Source: an uncultured Anaerosolibacter sp.
GTDB taxonomy: Bacteria > Bacillota_A > Clostridia > Peptostreptococcales > Thermotaleaceae
DNA: 25,797 nucleotides
Assembly (NCBI GenBank): GCA_937948705.1
Contig: CALECF010000123.1
Span: 1 to 25,797, forward strand
Direction: 5' to 3'
Shown: positions 1 through 9,177 of the stretch, one piece after another
Position numbering within the stretch: position 1 is the first letter of the stretch
Layout of the letters: each line of letters starts with the position of its first letter
Notes under the pieces: generated by a model
The model's database searches: none
What the model was told of the DNA's origin: nothing
The model's input: the letters and a program-made list of their open reading frames with translations, nothing else
Position numbers and translations under genes: made by a program

Positions 1-1515
1 AATTCTTCTGGCATTCTCAACCTTTTCTCCAACCAAATTTGGCATCAAAATAAGCTTAGTTTCTGGGCCTTGGCTCACTAGCACATTTACCGCAGAACCT
101 TCTGGCGCATTTTTCCCAGCGTCAGGACTTTGACTGATGATAATTCCTATTGGCAAGCTATTGAATTCATACTTCACTGTTCCCTCTTTAAGTTTGGCAT
201 TTTCTAAGATAAATCCAATTTCATCAATATTTTTATTTAGGAGATTTGGTACCTCCGTTAGCTTTGCACCTTTGCTAACAATCAATCGAATAGGATATCC
301 AGCTTTTACCTTTTCTCCTGCTTTTGGATCTTGAAACATGATTTGTCCTTCGTCATATTCTGAACTGTACTGCTCCTGATCCTGTTCCACCTTCAAGCCG
401 AGATTTTCAAGATTTTGTTTCGCTTCCTCATATGACTTCCCAATCACATTAGGAACTTCCTTTTCTTTGGCGACAAAGAAATCCTTAAAAAAGAATACAC
501 TTCCGATAAATGCCAATGCCAACACAAAGGCAGTCGCCACTGCCCCCCACACAATAAGCTTATTATTGTGCTTCTTCTCTGGCTTTAAATTTGCATGAAC
601 CGATTTACTTTTTGGCAAGTCCTGATCTTTAATGACAGGTATCACTTGGGTAGGGCAATCATCATCATCATCAAACTTAACAAAATTACCCGTCGGCTGC
701 TTTAACGCTTGATTTAAGTCCTCTAAGATTTCTTTTGTGTTGCCATAACGCTTCATCTGGTCTTTTTGTACAGACTTCATAATAATATCTTCTAGGGCTT
801 TTGGAATATTCTCATTGACAAAGGTAGGTGGCATCACATCTTCATGTATATGTTTCAGTGCTATAGATATTGGACTTTCACCATCAAAGGGAAGCCTCCC
901 CGTAGCCATTTCATACATTACAATACCTAAAGAATAAATATCAGATTTTTCATCCGTATATCCCCCCCTGGCTTGTTCAGGAGAAAAATAGTGAACAGAC
1001 CCAATCACACTGCCCGTATTTGTTACGGTCGAAGACGTAACAGCCCTTGCAATACCAAAATCTGTGACCTTCACCCGCCCATCATCCGTAACCAAAATAT
1101 TATGAGGTTTGATATCTCTATGAACAATATGATTGCTATGGGCGTGGTGTAGTGCTAAAGATATTTGTTTCGCAAAATTGATGGTCTCCTCAGGGTTCAA
1201 GGGCCCACGCTCTTTAATTATTTGCTTAAGTGTCTTTCCCTTTACATATTCCATTACAATATAATAAATATCATGATCATCCGTTCCCACATCGTAAATG
1301 TTGACTATATTCGGATGAGATAAGCTTGCAGCCGCTTGGGACTCCTGCTTAAACTTTCCAATAAACTCTTCATCACTTGTAAATTCAGATCGAAGTATTT
1401 TTACTGCTACGTATCTATTTAATAGCTGGCATTTGGCTTTATATACTAAGGCCATGCCTCCCCCACCTATTTTTTCTAAAATTTCATATCGATTTCCTAA
1501 TATTCTACCTATCAT
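1..1515 (-). CDS. prkC: PASTA-domain Ser/Thr protein kinase (PrkC/Stk1 type), 3' end cut by window edge
   Basis: Membrane Ser/Thr kinase thought to sense muropeptides or lipid II through extracellular PASTA repeats and to phosphorylate division, wall and translation proteins. The frame is open from the ATG at 1515 to base 1, giving 505 residues with the C-terminus missing. Visible: a glycine-rich loop (GGGGMA, residues 17-22), the ATP lysine in VAVKIL (K39), the HRDIKPHN catalytic loop (D134) and DFG at 152-154. An acidic linker (DDDDD) precedes one transmembrane helix at about 320-343. PASTA repeats start near residues 351 (VPNVIG), 419 (VPNLL) and 488 (MPNLVG, incomplete). The start ATG shares four bases (ATGA) with the stp stop codon, so the phosphatase and kinase are translationally coupled. 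The family assignment is certain; how many PASTA repeats follow cannot be seen. Confidence 0.97.
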   Translation of the reverse strand, partial: MIGRILGNRYEILEKIGGGGMALVYKAKCQLLNRYVAVKILRSEFTSDEEFIGKFKQESQAAASLSHPNIVNIYDVGTDDHDIYYIVMEYVKGKTLKQIIKERGPLNPEETINFAKQISLALHHAHSNHIVHRDIKPHNILVTDDGRVKVTDFGIARAVTSSTVTNTGSVIGSVHYFSPEQARGGYTDEKSDIYSLGIVMYEMATGRLPFDGESPISIALKHIHEDVMPPTFVNENIPKALEDIIMKSVQKDQMKRYGNTKEILEDLNQALKQPTGNFVKFDDDDDCPTQVIPVIKDQDLPKSKSVHANLKPEKKHNNKLIVWGAVATAFVLALAFIGSVFFFKDFFVAKEKEVPNVIGKSYEEAKQNLENLGLKVEQDQEQYSSEYDEGQIMFQDPKAGEKVKAGYPIRLIVSKGAKLTEVPNLLNKNIDEIGFILENAKLKEGTVKYEFNSLPIGIIISQSPDAGKNAPEGSAVNVLVSQGPETKLILMPNLVGEKVENARRI

Positions 1516-2270
1516 GCTCTCACCTCGATTCCTTTTTGCTCATTATCCTTAATGCCGATTATAGTTATGTTATCATGTCCGCCTCTTTCATTGGCTAAAG
1601 CAACGAGATGTTCACAGCCTACTTGCATGCTTCTGCTATTCATGAGGCTCTCCTTAATCTCTACCGGATCAACTAAATTCGACAGTCCATCGGAGCACAG
1701 TACGATAATATCACCTTGTAATAACTCAATCGTATATACATCTACCAAAATATTTTCTTCCGTTCCAAGAGCTCTGGTGATAATATTCCGCTGAGGATGT
1801 GCTTTTGCTTCCTTTTCAGTAATGGTTCCATTTTTTAGCAACTCAGCTACCAAAGAATGATCTTGTGTTATCTGTGTAATTTCACCATCCCTTATCAGGT
1901 ACGCGCGACTATCACCGATGTGACCAATAAACATTTTTGACTGAATAAGCGCCATGGTAATGGTAGTTCCCATCCCCTGGTATCTTTCTTCCTGAATCGA
2001 TTCTTTAAATACCCTTGTATTTGCTTCAAATATTGCTTCTTCAATAATTTTACAAACTGATTCATCACTATTTTCTACCGCTTTGGGAATATGATTCTGG
2101 ATAAAGCTTTTAACCGAGTCAATTGCTAAGCTGCTAGCAACTTCCCCTGCTTTATGTCCACCCATTCCATCGGCAACAATAAATAGATTCATTGTATCCT
2201 CAGACACAAAGTATGAATCTTCATTAATCTCCCGAATCAATCCTGTATGTGAAATCGCCCCTATATCCAT
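1512..2270 (-). CDS. stp: Stp/PrpC-type PP2C protein phosphatase
   Basis: Cytosolic metal-dependent Ser/Thr phosphatase (252 aa, normal family length) that reverses phosphorylation by the partner kinase encoded just downstream. PP2C metal-binding motifs are in place: the N-terminal sequence with NEDS (residues 16-19), VADGMGGH (D34, G35) and, near the C-terminus, CSDGLSNLV and GGHDNITII. The ATG at 2270 follows an AGGTG Shine-Dalgarno. The gene ends in a 4-bp ATGA overlap with prkC, the usual arrangement for this pair. It begins only about 90 bp after rsmB, and a TG-extended -10 box lies in that gap, so the phosphatase-kinase pair may have its own promoter. Confidence 0.97.
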   Translation of the reverse strand: MDIGAISHTGLIREINEDSYFVSEDTMNLFIVADGMGGHKAGEVASSLAIDSVKSFIQNHIPKAVENSDESVCKIIEEAIFEANTRVFKESIQEERYQGMGTTITMALIQSKMFIGHIGDSRAYLIRDGEITQITQDHSLVAELLKNGTITEKEAKAHPQRNIITRALGTEENILVDVYTIELLQGDIIVLCSDGLSNLVDPVEIKESLMNSRSMQVGCEHLVALANERGGHDNITIIGIKDNEQKGIEVRA

Positions 2271-2325
2271 TCAAACACCTCACAAATCTACATACATAGT
2301 AATATTATTTTTATATCCAAACCAT

Positions 2326-2333
2326 ATTATACC
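2326..2333 (-). promoter_or_regulatory. Putative extended -10 promoter for stp-prkC
   Basis: The minus strand reads TGGTATAAT here: a consensus -10 (TATAAT, bases 2326-2331) preceded by a TGN extension. There is no good -35 at 16-18 bp upstream, which extended -10 promoters tolerate. It lies in the short rsmB-stp gap and would free stp-prkC from read-through out of rsmB. Confidence 0.5.
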
Positions 2334-2363
2334 ATAACTTCCCCCTTGAGGAATAGTGATTCC

Positions 2364-3695
2364 CTATGTCCGTTTTTGTAATTTGCAAATAAAAAATCCG
2401 TCCATATCATAAATATGGGGATAAATTTGCATATATTTCTCCGTTCCTCTCAATTCCATAGGAAGGAGGGGGTTCACATCCACCATATCAAAGTTCTGAT
2501 TCCTTTCAAGAAACCGCTGCACGACTCCAATATTTTCGTCACTATTGATCGTACATGTACTGTAAACTAAGTACCCATTTTCCACAACATACTTGCTGGC
2601 GTTTTCTAGAATTTCTAGCTGCATGTCTGTAATTTTCTGGAGATCATCAGGTTTTTTAGTATATTTCATTTCCGGTTTTCTTCTAATAATTCCCAACCCA
2701 GAACATGGGGCATCCACCAGTACTCCATGGGCCTTCCCAATCATCGTTGTATCAATCTCTTTTGCATTATAGCATTGAGTTTTAATCACTGTAATGCCTA
2801 AACGTTCCGCAGTATTATCAATGAGCTTTAGTTTATGTTCATAAATGTCCCTTGCAAAAATAGTCCCTGTATTTTCCATCATCTGAGCTATATGGGTTGT
2901 TTTACCACCAGGCGCAGCACAAACATCTATTACGATATCCCCCGGCTTAGGATTTAGTACATGGGACACCAACATAGAGCTCTCATCTTGTATTTGAAAA
3001 TATCCTTTTTGAAACGCTTCTAATTCTTCAAGGCTATACATGTTTTGAAACCGAATTGCTTCCTCCACATACTTACCCTCTGTCACCTCTATGTTATTCT
3101 CCTCAAAATGATTTATTAGCGCCTCTTTCTTGATCTTCAAAGTGTTCACACGGGCAGTCAAAGCGGGCTTTGCATTATTACCTTGGAGAAGTTTTTCAGT
3201 AAATTCGGCTCCGAATTCCGTAAGCCATTGTTCAACCAACCATTCAGGATGAGAATATGTAATGGATAAAAAAGTAACTGGGTTATCATTATATTTAGGA
3301 AATACTATGTTCTCTTTATTTCTTAGATAATTTCTTAGTATTCCGTTAACAAAACCAGCAGACTTCATATGCACTTTCTTTGTAAGCTTTACGCTCTCAT
3401 CGACAGCTGCTGAAGATGGTATTTTGTCTAAATAAATAATCTGATACAATCCTAATCGAAGAATATTCATCACCAATGGGTGAATTTTATGTATTTTAAT
3501 TTTAGAAAGCTGTCCAATGATGTAATCTAAGAATATTCTATTCTCAATGACCCCGTAAACCAACCCAGTGATAAACCGTTGATCACGGCCATCCAACACC
3601 TTCCCCCTTATGTGTCTATTTAGCGCAATATTGGAATACGCGCTATTTTTATCAATATCTACTAAAATATTTAGAGCAATTTTCCTAGCATTCAT
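2364..3695 (-). CDS. rsmB: 16S rRNA m5C967 methyltransferase RsmB
   Basis: SAM-dependent enzyme that methylates C967 of 16S rRNA. At 443 aa it is full length. An N-terminal NusB-like RNA-binding domain (about 1-125, with the AAVDE/VKL and FVNGILRN signatures) is followed by a Rossmann methyltransferase domain. That domain holds the SAM loop DVCAAPGGKTTH (257-268), DAPCSGLG (C331) and the STCT motif with the probable nucleophile C381. It sits downstream of the fmt/def/priA genes, as in many Firmicutes. In related Clostridia rlmN normally follows; here stp follows directly. A hairpin with a weak T-run lies in the gap between the preceding metallopeptidase gene and this one, so expression may be partly uncoupled. 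Confidence 0.97.
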   Translation of the reverse strand: MNARKIALNILVDIDKNSAYSNIALNRHIRGKVLDGRDQRFITGLVYGVIENRIFLDYIIGQLSKIKIHKIHPLVMNILRLGLYQIIYLDKIPSSAAVDESVKLTKKVHMKSAGFVNGILRNYLRNKENIVFPKYNDNPVTFLSITYSHPEWLVEQWLTEFGAEFTEKLLQGNNAKPALTARVNTLKIKKEALINHFEENNIEVTEGKYVEEAIRFQNMYSLEELEAFQKGYFQIQDESSMLVSHVLNPKPGDIVIDVCAAPGGKTTHIAQMMENTGTIFARDIYEHKLKLIDNTAERLGITVIKTQCYNAKEIDTTMIGKAHGVLVDAPCSGLGIIRRKPEMKYTKKPDDLQKITDMQLEILENASKYVVENGYLVYSTCTINSDENIGVVQRFLERNQNFDMVDVNPLLPMELRGTEKYMQIYPHIYDMDGFFICKLQKRT

Positions 3696-3728
3696 CCTTT
3701 TCCAATCTTCCTTTCTCTACATATGATG

Positions 3729-3747
3729 AAAGCACCCAATAGGGTGC
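3729..3747 (-). terminator. Weak hairpin after the metallopeptidase gene
   Basis: GCACCC-TATT-GGGTGC on the minus strand is a perfect 6-bp stem with a 4-nt loop. It directly follows the metallopeptidase stop and is followed by only TTTCAT. It could be an attenuating terminator or a transcript-stabilising hairpin between two co-transcribed genes. The short T-run keeps confidence low. Confidence 0.35.
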
Positions 3748-3751
3748 ATTC

Positions 3752-4432
3752 CTAATCTCTTCTACCTCTTAGAAGTACAAGCCTGACCAATTGAGCAACG
3801 GATACTGCCATGGCTGCAACATAGGTTAACGCAGCAGCATTTAGAACCTTTCTTGAAGGACTGATCTCATCGGTAGTTATAAATCCGTTTACTTCAAGCT
3901 GTTCCAAAGCTCTACTACTTGCATTAAACTCCACTGGCAACGTAATAATTTGAAATATTACAGCTGCTGAATAAAGTACAATGCCTACATCTATAAGCGC
4001 CATCATCTGTAAAGCAAATCCTGCAAATACAAGGAGCCATACAGTTTGGGCTCCAAAGCTGGCAATTGGAGCTAACATGTTTCTCAAGCTCAAAGGTGTA
4101 TATCCTACCCCATGCTGAATGGCATGACCAGCTTCGTGGGCAGCTACGCTGATTGAAGCAATAGAATTTCCATTGTATACTTGTGGTGAGAGTCTTAATA
4201 TTCGAGATCTTGGGTCATAATGATCTGATAAGAATCCCCCTACAGGTTCAATATGGACATCCCTTAAGCCATTCCGATCCAACACGCCCCTGGCTACCTG
4301 TACACCTGTATAACCCTTTACATTTGGAACTTTCAAATATTTATTAAACGTTCCTTTTACTCTCATCTGTGCGATTAATGTGAAAATGATTGCAGGGATC
4401 ACTAGCAAATAACCTATACCATAGTTGTTCAT
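3752..4432 (-). CDS. YugP-like membrane zinc metallopeptidase
   Basis: Predicted integral-membrane zinc peptidase of the YugP family; substrate unknown. The zinc motif HEAGH spans residues 99-103 and is followed by AIQH, giving H99, E100 and H103. Hydrophobic helices lie near residues 4-22 and in the C-terminal half (ASFGAQTVWLLVFAGFAL; the IVLYSAAVIFQI stretch; a final helix before a basic tail). The frame extends to a TTG at 4453 inside the preceding gene, but the ATG at 4432 is better: it has an AGGAGG Shine-Dalgarno about 7 nt upstream, giving 226 aa and a 4-nt gap. It lies between a DUF116 gene and rsmB in an operon otherwise devoted to replication restart and translation, an arrangement known from other Clostridia but unexplained. 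Confidence 0.9.
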   Translation of the reverse strand: MNNYGIGYLLVIPAIIFTLIAQMRVKGTFNKYLKVPNVKGYTGVQVARGVLDRNGLRDVHIEPVGGFLSDHYDPRSRILRLSPQVYNGNSIASISVAAHEAGHAIQHGVGYTPLSLRNMLAPIASFGAQTVWLLVFAGFALQMMALIDVGIVLYSAAVIFQIITLPVEFNASSRALEQLEVNGFITTDEISPSRKVLNAAALTYVAAMAVSVAQLVRLVLLRGRRD

Positions 4433-4436
4433 AACT

Positions 4437-5207
4437 TTACTCCTCCTCGCCAATAAAATATCTTATCGTTTCCTCAATTTTATCAACCTTGACCCGGGTA
4501 TTGACGCATGGTCCTTCTGGTCTATCATTCAACAACCCAATAACTGGGATTCCTTTTATATCTAAAATACCGCTGCTTAGATCCCTTTCACAGGCCACAG
4601 CAATGATAGCTTTTGGTTTCTGTTCCTTAATAATTTTCCTTGCAATGGTACCTCCTGTTGCAACAAAAATATTTACAGAATACTTTTCCTTGAGACCGAT
4701 CAAAAAATCTATGTCACAAATACCACATCTTTTACAATTAAAAATGTTATTCGTAATTTTATGCTTACAATCACTTTTCTGAAGACAGTGAGGCAATAGG
4801 ATGAGAATCTCTTCAGGCTTCACTCGAATGCTTTTCGATAAGATTAAACGGTTATTAATCTCTGAAAAAATCTTTTGAATATCATCTTTGTCCAATCCAA
4901 ATAATTGGGTGACATACATCATCTTAGGATACATTGCTCCCATAGAATGCTGAACAAGCTTTCGACTAAATACGTTTAATCCATGACCATTTAGCAGCTT
5001 GAGAATATATATCCCATTCATGAGAATAAAGAGGCCCGCAAGGGACGCGGCTATCAGTATTATATTCAACACCAATTTATATAATACGAGATTACTGGTG
5101 TGGGCCAGATAGAAGGATAATATAGCAGTACCTAAAGATAATAGTACTAGTATTAAAATAATCGTTATGAACGCTGTATTTTTACGCTTATAGTGCTCCC
5201 TTAGCAT
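4437..5207 (-). CDS. DUF116 membrane protein with cysteine cluster
   Basis: Protein of unknown function, DUF116 family (256 aa). Two transmembrane helices lie near the N-terminus (about residues 12-36 and 45-68), followed by a soluble domain. That domain has a cysteine-rich segment (C141, C147, and the closely spaced C158, C161, C164 in CKRCGIC), suggesting a metal or Fe-S site; this is inferred from spacing only. Further motifs are VATGGT, VACERDLSSG and LNDRPEGPCVNTRV, typical of the family. The frame could begin at a GTG at 5216, but the ATG at 5207 lies one base after the fmt stop codon and about 6 nt after AGGTG, so that start is used. Tight spacing on both sides shows it is co-translated with fmt and the metallopeptidase. 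Confidence 0.85.
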   Translation of the reverse strand: MLREHYKRKNTAFITIILILVLLSLGTAILSFYLAHTSNLVLYKLVLNIILIAASLAGLFILMNGIYILKLLNGHGLNVFSRKLVQHSMGAMYPKMMYVTQLFGLDKDDIQKIFSEINNRLILSKSIRVKPEEILILLPHCLQKSDCKHKITNNIFNCKRCGICDIDFLIGLKEKYSVNIFVATGGTIARKIIKEQKPKAIIAVACERDLSSGILDIKGIPVIGLLNDRPEGPCVNTRVKVDKIEETIRYFIGEEE

Positions 5208-5208
5208 A

Positions 5209-6138
5209 TTATTCACCTAATATTCTATTTGCATGAATCGTGTGACCCCTGAGATATTCACCTACACCCATTCGCTTGCTATTGGAAAACTGCACCTCAT
5301 CAATATTTAGGCATTGATCTCCAGTACACACAAGAATTCCTGTTCCATCTGCCTTTAAGATTTTTCCAGGGACATCTATACAGTCCTTCTCAACGACACT
5401 TGCCTTCCAAATTTTAAAAGTTTCACCCTCATAAGTAGTATAAGCCGTTGGCCATGGATTTACACCACGTATTAAGTTATAGATATCTTTCGCAGATTTA
5501 GACCAATTAATTCTACCTAGTTCTTTATCCATCAAGGGGGCATAGGAGCTTTCTTCATTGCACTGTTTCTCTCTAGGTGCACTACCTAAGGCAACAAGAT
5601 CCAAAGTCTCTCTCAAGAGCAGCGCACCTTCCTTAGCCATTTCATCATGAAGCTCTCCTGCACTCTTATGAGAGATCTGAATTTCTTTCCTTATAATCAT
5701 GTCCCCTGTGTCTAATCCTTCATCCATATACATGGTCGTTATACCTGTCTTGATTTCTCCATTGATGATCGACCAATTAATAGGGGCCGCGCCTCTATAT
5801 TGAGGAAGTAGTGAAGCATGCACATTGATACAGCCATAAGCAGGTATATCTAAAATCGCCTTGGGCAGTATTTGCCCAAACGCCACAACAACAATGCAAT
5901 CTGGAGAAAATTGCTTTATGATTTCTATAAAATCTAGATCTCTTACTTTTTCTGGTTGATAAACAGGGATATTATATTGAAGTGCCTTTTCCTTCACAGG
6001 TGGCGGCGCTAGCTTTTTCCCTCTACCCTTCGGTCGATCAGGCTGGGTTATGACAGCCTGTACTTGGTGCTGACGCTGAATAATCTCTTCAAGACAAGGA
6101 ACAGCGAAATCTGGTGTTCCCATAAAAATAATATTCAT
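5209..6138 (-). CDS. fmt: Methionyl-tRNA formyltransferase
   Basis: Transfers a formyl group from 10-formyl-THF to Met-tRNAfMet, making the bacterial initiator tRNA. At 309 aa it is normal length. The N-terminal catalytic domain has FMGTPDFAVP (residues 5-14), the SLLPQYRGAAPINW signature with N105 and H107 just before and in it, and GLDTGDM with D143, matching the Asn/His/Asp catalytic triad. The C-terminal OB-like tRNA-binding domain follows (from about 205, GVNPWPTAYT). An AGGAGG Shine-Dalgarno precedes the ATG. It is 9 bp downstream of def, whose product removes the formyl group again, the usual pairing. Confidence 0.98.
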   Translation of the reverse strand: MNIIFMGTPDFAVPCLEEIIQRQHQVQAVITQPDRPKGRGKKLAPPPVKEKALQYNIPVYQPEKVRDLDFIEIIKQFSPDCIVVVAFGQILPKAILDIPAYGCINVHASLLPQYRGAAPINWSIINGEIKTGITTMYMDEGLDTGDMIIRKEIQISHKSAGELHDEMAKEGALLLRETLDLVALGSAPREKQCNEESSYAPLMDKELGRINWSKSAKDIYNLIRGVNPWPTAYTTYEGETFKIWKASVVEKDCIDVPGKILKADGTGILVCTGDQCLNIDEVQFSNSKRMGVGEYLRGHTIHANRILGE

Positions 6139-6147
6139 ATGAACCTC

Positions 6148-6588
6148 CTATTTTAGCACTTTATCGGTAAAAAGTATTCCGTCCAAGTGATCAATTTCAT
6201 GGCACAGGGCTCTTGCCAATAATTCTTCACCGAGGATTTCTATCGTTTTTCCATTGCGATCCAGGCCTCTAACTTTCACTCGATCCGGTCTTTTCACTTC
6301 GCCTGTGATACCAGGTATACTCAGGCATCCCTCTACATCAATCTGTTCACCAGTGGATTCAATAATCACGGGGTTGATAAGCTCAATTTCTCCCTCTCCC
6401 ACGTCTATTACAATAATACGCTTTAATACGCCCACCTGTGGTGCCGCAAGACCAACCCCATCGGCGTCATACATTGTATCAATCATATCGTCTACCAGGG
6501 TAATGATTCTCTGATCTATTTTTTCAACTTCCCTCGATCTTTTCCGTAGGGTAGGATCCTCATCTTTTAAAATATTCCTAATTGCCAT
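6148..6588 (-). CDS. def: Peptide deformylase
   Basis: Removes the N-formyl group from nascent proteins at the ribosome. The 146-aa protein carries all three deformylase motifs: [10 protein letters not shown] (Q51), EGCLS (C88) and HEIDH (H130, E131, H134), supplying the metal ligands Cys/His/His and the catalytic Glu. It lacks the long insertions of the larger B. subtilis-type enzymes. It has a strong AAGGAGGAG ribosome site, follows priA by 14 bp and precedes fmt by 9 bp. Confidence 0.98.
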   Translation of the reverse strand: MAIRNILKDEDPTLRKRSREVEKIDQRIITLVDDMIDTMYDADGVGLAAPQVGVLKRIIVIDVGEGEIELINPVIIESTGEQIDVEGCLSIPGITGEVKRPDRVKVRGLDRNGKTIEILGEELLARALCHEIDHLDGILFTDKVLK

Positions 6589-6602
6589 ATTTCTCCTCCT
6601 TG

Positions 6603-9086
6603 TTATAGCATATTAAATGGATTAATATCTACACTAATATTCACATCATTTATATCATTATTTTGCAGTATATCTTTTCTTATAGTATTTATTATACCCC
6701 TTAAAGCCTTTTGGTCAACCACTTTACTCTTAATAATAATCTGCCATCTATATTTTTGATTTATACGTGCCAGTGCTGCAGGACTAGGTCCGAAAATCAT
6801 TTCCTGCTCTGATAGGGCAACATCTCTTAATGCATACTTCAGTTGTATCCCATACTCATTTGCGATTTTAATGACGTCAGCCTCCTTTTCCCCTGTAATC
6901 ATAATATTGATTAGCCTTGAAAAGGGTGGATAGCTGAAGGACTCACGCATAGAAATTTCTTGACGATAAAATGAAACAAAATCATGATTTTGGGAAGCTT
7001 CAATTGCAAAGTGCCCCGGCTCATAGGTTTGTACGATGACTCTACCTAAGCGGTCACCTCTACCTGCCCTTCCTGCCACCTGGGTAATAAGTTGAAATGT
7101 CCTTTCTGCAGCTCGAAACTCAGGTAAGTTTAGATTCATATCCGCAGCAATTACGCCCACCAAGGTCACATTAGGGAAATCTAATCCCTTTGTAATCATT
7201 TGCGTACCGATAATGATATCTACCTGTCCTTCCTTGATTTCACGAAAGATCTTTTCCATCGAGCCTTTTCGTGAGGTCGTATCTAGGTCTAATCTTGAAA
7301 TTCTCGCATTTGGAAATAGTTCGCCTGTCATTTTCTCAATCTTTTCTGTGCCTGTCCCAAAATACTTAATATACTTACTACTACACTTGGGACAGATTTG
7401 TGGCGGATCTTGCTTATATCCACAGTAATGACAAGAAAGAAAATGATTATTTTTATGATATGTTAAAGAAATTTCACAGTGAGGACACTTGGCAACATAA
7501 CCACAGCTTCTGCAAGAAATAAAAGTAGAATATCCTCTTCTATTCAAGAACAAGATCGTTTGTTCCCCAGTCTCCAAATTTTTCTTGATTTCTCTATGTA
7601 GGCTTTCGCTGAACACGCTTTTGTTTCCATTTTGCAACTCTACTCTCATGTCTATGATATGGATATTAGGCAGCCTATTGTTATTATATCTACTTTCCAT
7701 AACCAATCTTTTATACATGCCGCTCTCTGTTTTGTAATAACTCTCAAGAGAAGGTGTGGCAGAGCCAAGAATTAAAACTGCATCATGTTGCCTACATCGA
7801 AATTCAGCCACTTCCACAGCATGATACTTCGGGCTTTGTTCTGACTTGTAGGTATGTTCATGCTCCTCATCTACAATAATGATACCGAGATTATCGAAAG
7901 GGGCAAATACTGCGGATCTGGCTCCAATAGCAATCTTAACCTCACCTCTTTTGATTCGATTCCATTCATCGTACCTTTCTCCCATAGAAAGCTTGCTATG
8001 CAGCACAGCTATTTGGTTGCCAAATCGACTTCTAAAGCGTTCAATCATTTGAGGGGTCAATGCAATTTCAGGCACTAAGACGATTGCTTCTCTAGATTGT
8101 TGGAGTACCTTTGCAATCAGCTGCATATACACTTCCGTTTTTCCGCTGCTTGTAATACCATGTATTAAAAAGGGCTGATATTGAGGATGAATCATGAAGG
8201 GTATTACTTCTTGAATGACTTGTTTCTGTTCGCCTGTCAGCTCAAACAGCCTTTCCCTCAAAATCCCTGATTGTCCAAAGGGATCTCTCTTCTTCTCGAT
8301 GACTTCAATATCTATGAATCCTTTTGATTTCAAAGAGTCTATTAAGCCCATGCTTACACCAAAGTTTTTCCTTAACTCTGACCACTTTGCAGCTCCATTT
8401 TCCACAAGATAATTTAATATTTGTTTCTGCTTTATGGCATTCCTCTTAAGCTTTTCTATCTCTCCTAAAGCATTCTTATCTTCAGTAATTCGAATAATCT
8501 TCTCCGTAAGAGTATTTACTTCATTTCTAAAGTAATTTTCTATGATGATGACATCATTATTTTCTAAGCTCCTTATCGCGCTTGAGGGGTCAAAGGAAAG
8601 CATCTGCTTTAAGGATGACTCCGTAATGCTCCTGTGGGTGCTCAACACTTCTACGATTGCACGTTGCTTGTCAGACATCTTCGTGCCCATCTGTTGCCCA
8701 ATATCATAATCGTTGTTCAAACGTATTTTCCTATCTGATTTATAGGAGATACCTGTAGGTATCACACACTGTACCGCATCGATATATGTACATAAGTATT
8801 CCTCTCGCATCCATTTACATAATTCTATAAGCTTTTTAGAAATTAGGCTTTCCTCATCTACTATTTTTTGTACATACTTTACCTTGAAAGTGGGTGTGTC
8901 CATATCTGCATGATCATCGACTACATATCCCTCAATAAGCCTGTTTCCTTTCCCAAAAGGAACCATCACTCTTGTGCCAATGGATATCCGTTCCGCCAAG
9001 CCATCTGGTACGCCATAGGTATAGGTTGTGTTTGCATGACTACTTTTGTTATTGATTACAATTTCTACGTAGCTTATCTTTTCCAT
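6603..9086 (-). CDS. priA: Primosomal replication-restart helicase PriA
   Basis: 3'-5' DNA helicase that reloads the replisome at collapsed forks. At 827 aa it is full length. Order: an N-terminal 3'-end-binding domain, a winged-helix region, a helicase core with Walker [12 protein letters not shown] (about residue 312) and Walker B DEEH (about 407), then a zinc domain of eight cysteines in four CxxC pairs (about 525-570: CRSCGY, CPHC, CHYCGY, CPKC). The motif [12 protein letters not shown] follows, then the C-terminal domain. It has its own extended -10 promoter just after the coaBC terminator, and appears to lead the def-fmt-DUF116-metallopeptidase-rsmB transcript. Confidence 0.98.
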   Translation of the reverse strand: MEKISYVEIVINNKSSHANTTYTYGVPDGLAERISIGTRVMVPFGKGNRLIEGYVVDDHADMDTPTFKVKYVQKIVDEESLISKKLIELCKWMREEYLCTYIDAVQCVIPTGISYKSDRKIRLNNDYDIGQQMGTKMSDKQRAIVEVLSTHRSITESSLKQMLSFDPSSAIRSLENNDVIIIENYFRNEVNTLTEKIIRITEDKNALGEIEKLKRNAIKQKQILNYLVENGAAKWSELRKNFGVSMGLIDSLKSKGFIDIEVIEKKRDPFGQSGILRERLFELTGEQKQVIQEVIPFMIHPQYQPFLIHGITSSGKTEVYMQLIAKVLQQSREAIVLVPEIALTPQMIERFRSRFGNQIAVLHSKLSMGERYDEWNRIKRGEVKIAIGARSAVFAPFDNLGIIIVDEEHEHTYKSEQSPKYHAVEVAEFRCRQHDAVLILGSATPSLESYYKTESGMYKRLVMESRYNNNRLPNIHIIDMRVELQNGNKSVFSESLHREIKKNLETGEQTILFLNRRGYSTFISCRSCGYVAKCPHCEISLTYHKNNHFLSCHYCGYKQDPPQICPKCSSKYIKYFGTGTEKIEKMTGELFPNARISRLDLDTTSRKGSMEKIFREIKEGQVDIIIGTQMITKGLDFPNVTLVGVIAADMNLNLPEFRAAERTFQLITQVAGRAGRGDRLGRVIVQTYEPGHFAIEASQNHDFVSFYRQEISMRESFSYPPFSRLINIMITGEKEADVIKIANEYGIQLKYALRDVALSEQEMIFGPSPAALARINQKYRWQIIIKSKVVDQKALRGIINTIRKDILQNNDINDVNISVDINPFNML

Positions 9087-9121
9087 GAATCTTCTCCCCC
9101 AACTACCAATTGCTTAATGCT

Positions 9122-9130
9122 ATTATAACA
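9122..9130 (-). promoter_or_regulatory. Extended -10 promoter for priA operon
   Basis: The minus strand carries TGTTATAAT: consensus TATAAT at 9122-9127 with a TGN extension, 35 bp before the priA start. A weak -35 (TTTTGT) lies 17 bp further up, inside the T-run of the coaBC terminator. Position right after a terminator supports it. Confidence 0.65.
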
Positions 9131-9142
9131 GAATTCTTTCTT

Positions 9143-9177
9143 ACACAAAACAAAAGGAGTAGATCTACCTACTCCTT
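9143..9177 (-). terminator. Intrinsic terminator of yicC-coaBC operon
   Basis: Perfect 9-bp stem AAGGAGTAG / CTACTCCTT with a 6-nt loop (arms 9154-9162 and 9169-9177), followed on the minus strand by a T-rich run (TTGTTTTG). The coaBC stop codon TAG forms the first part of the stem, so the last codons and the terminator overlap. Confidence 0.85.

Noticed and set aside
4433..4453. TTG start at 4453 for the metallopeptidase
   Set aside because: Those codons are the ribosome site for the ATG at 4432, which has ideal spacing and matches the family N-terminus.
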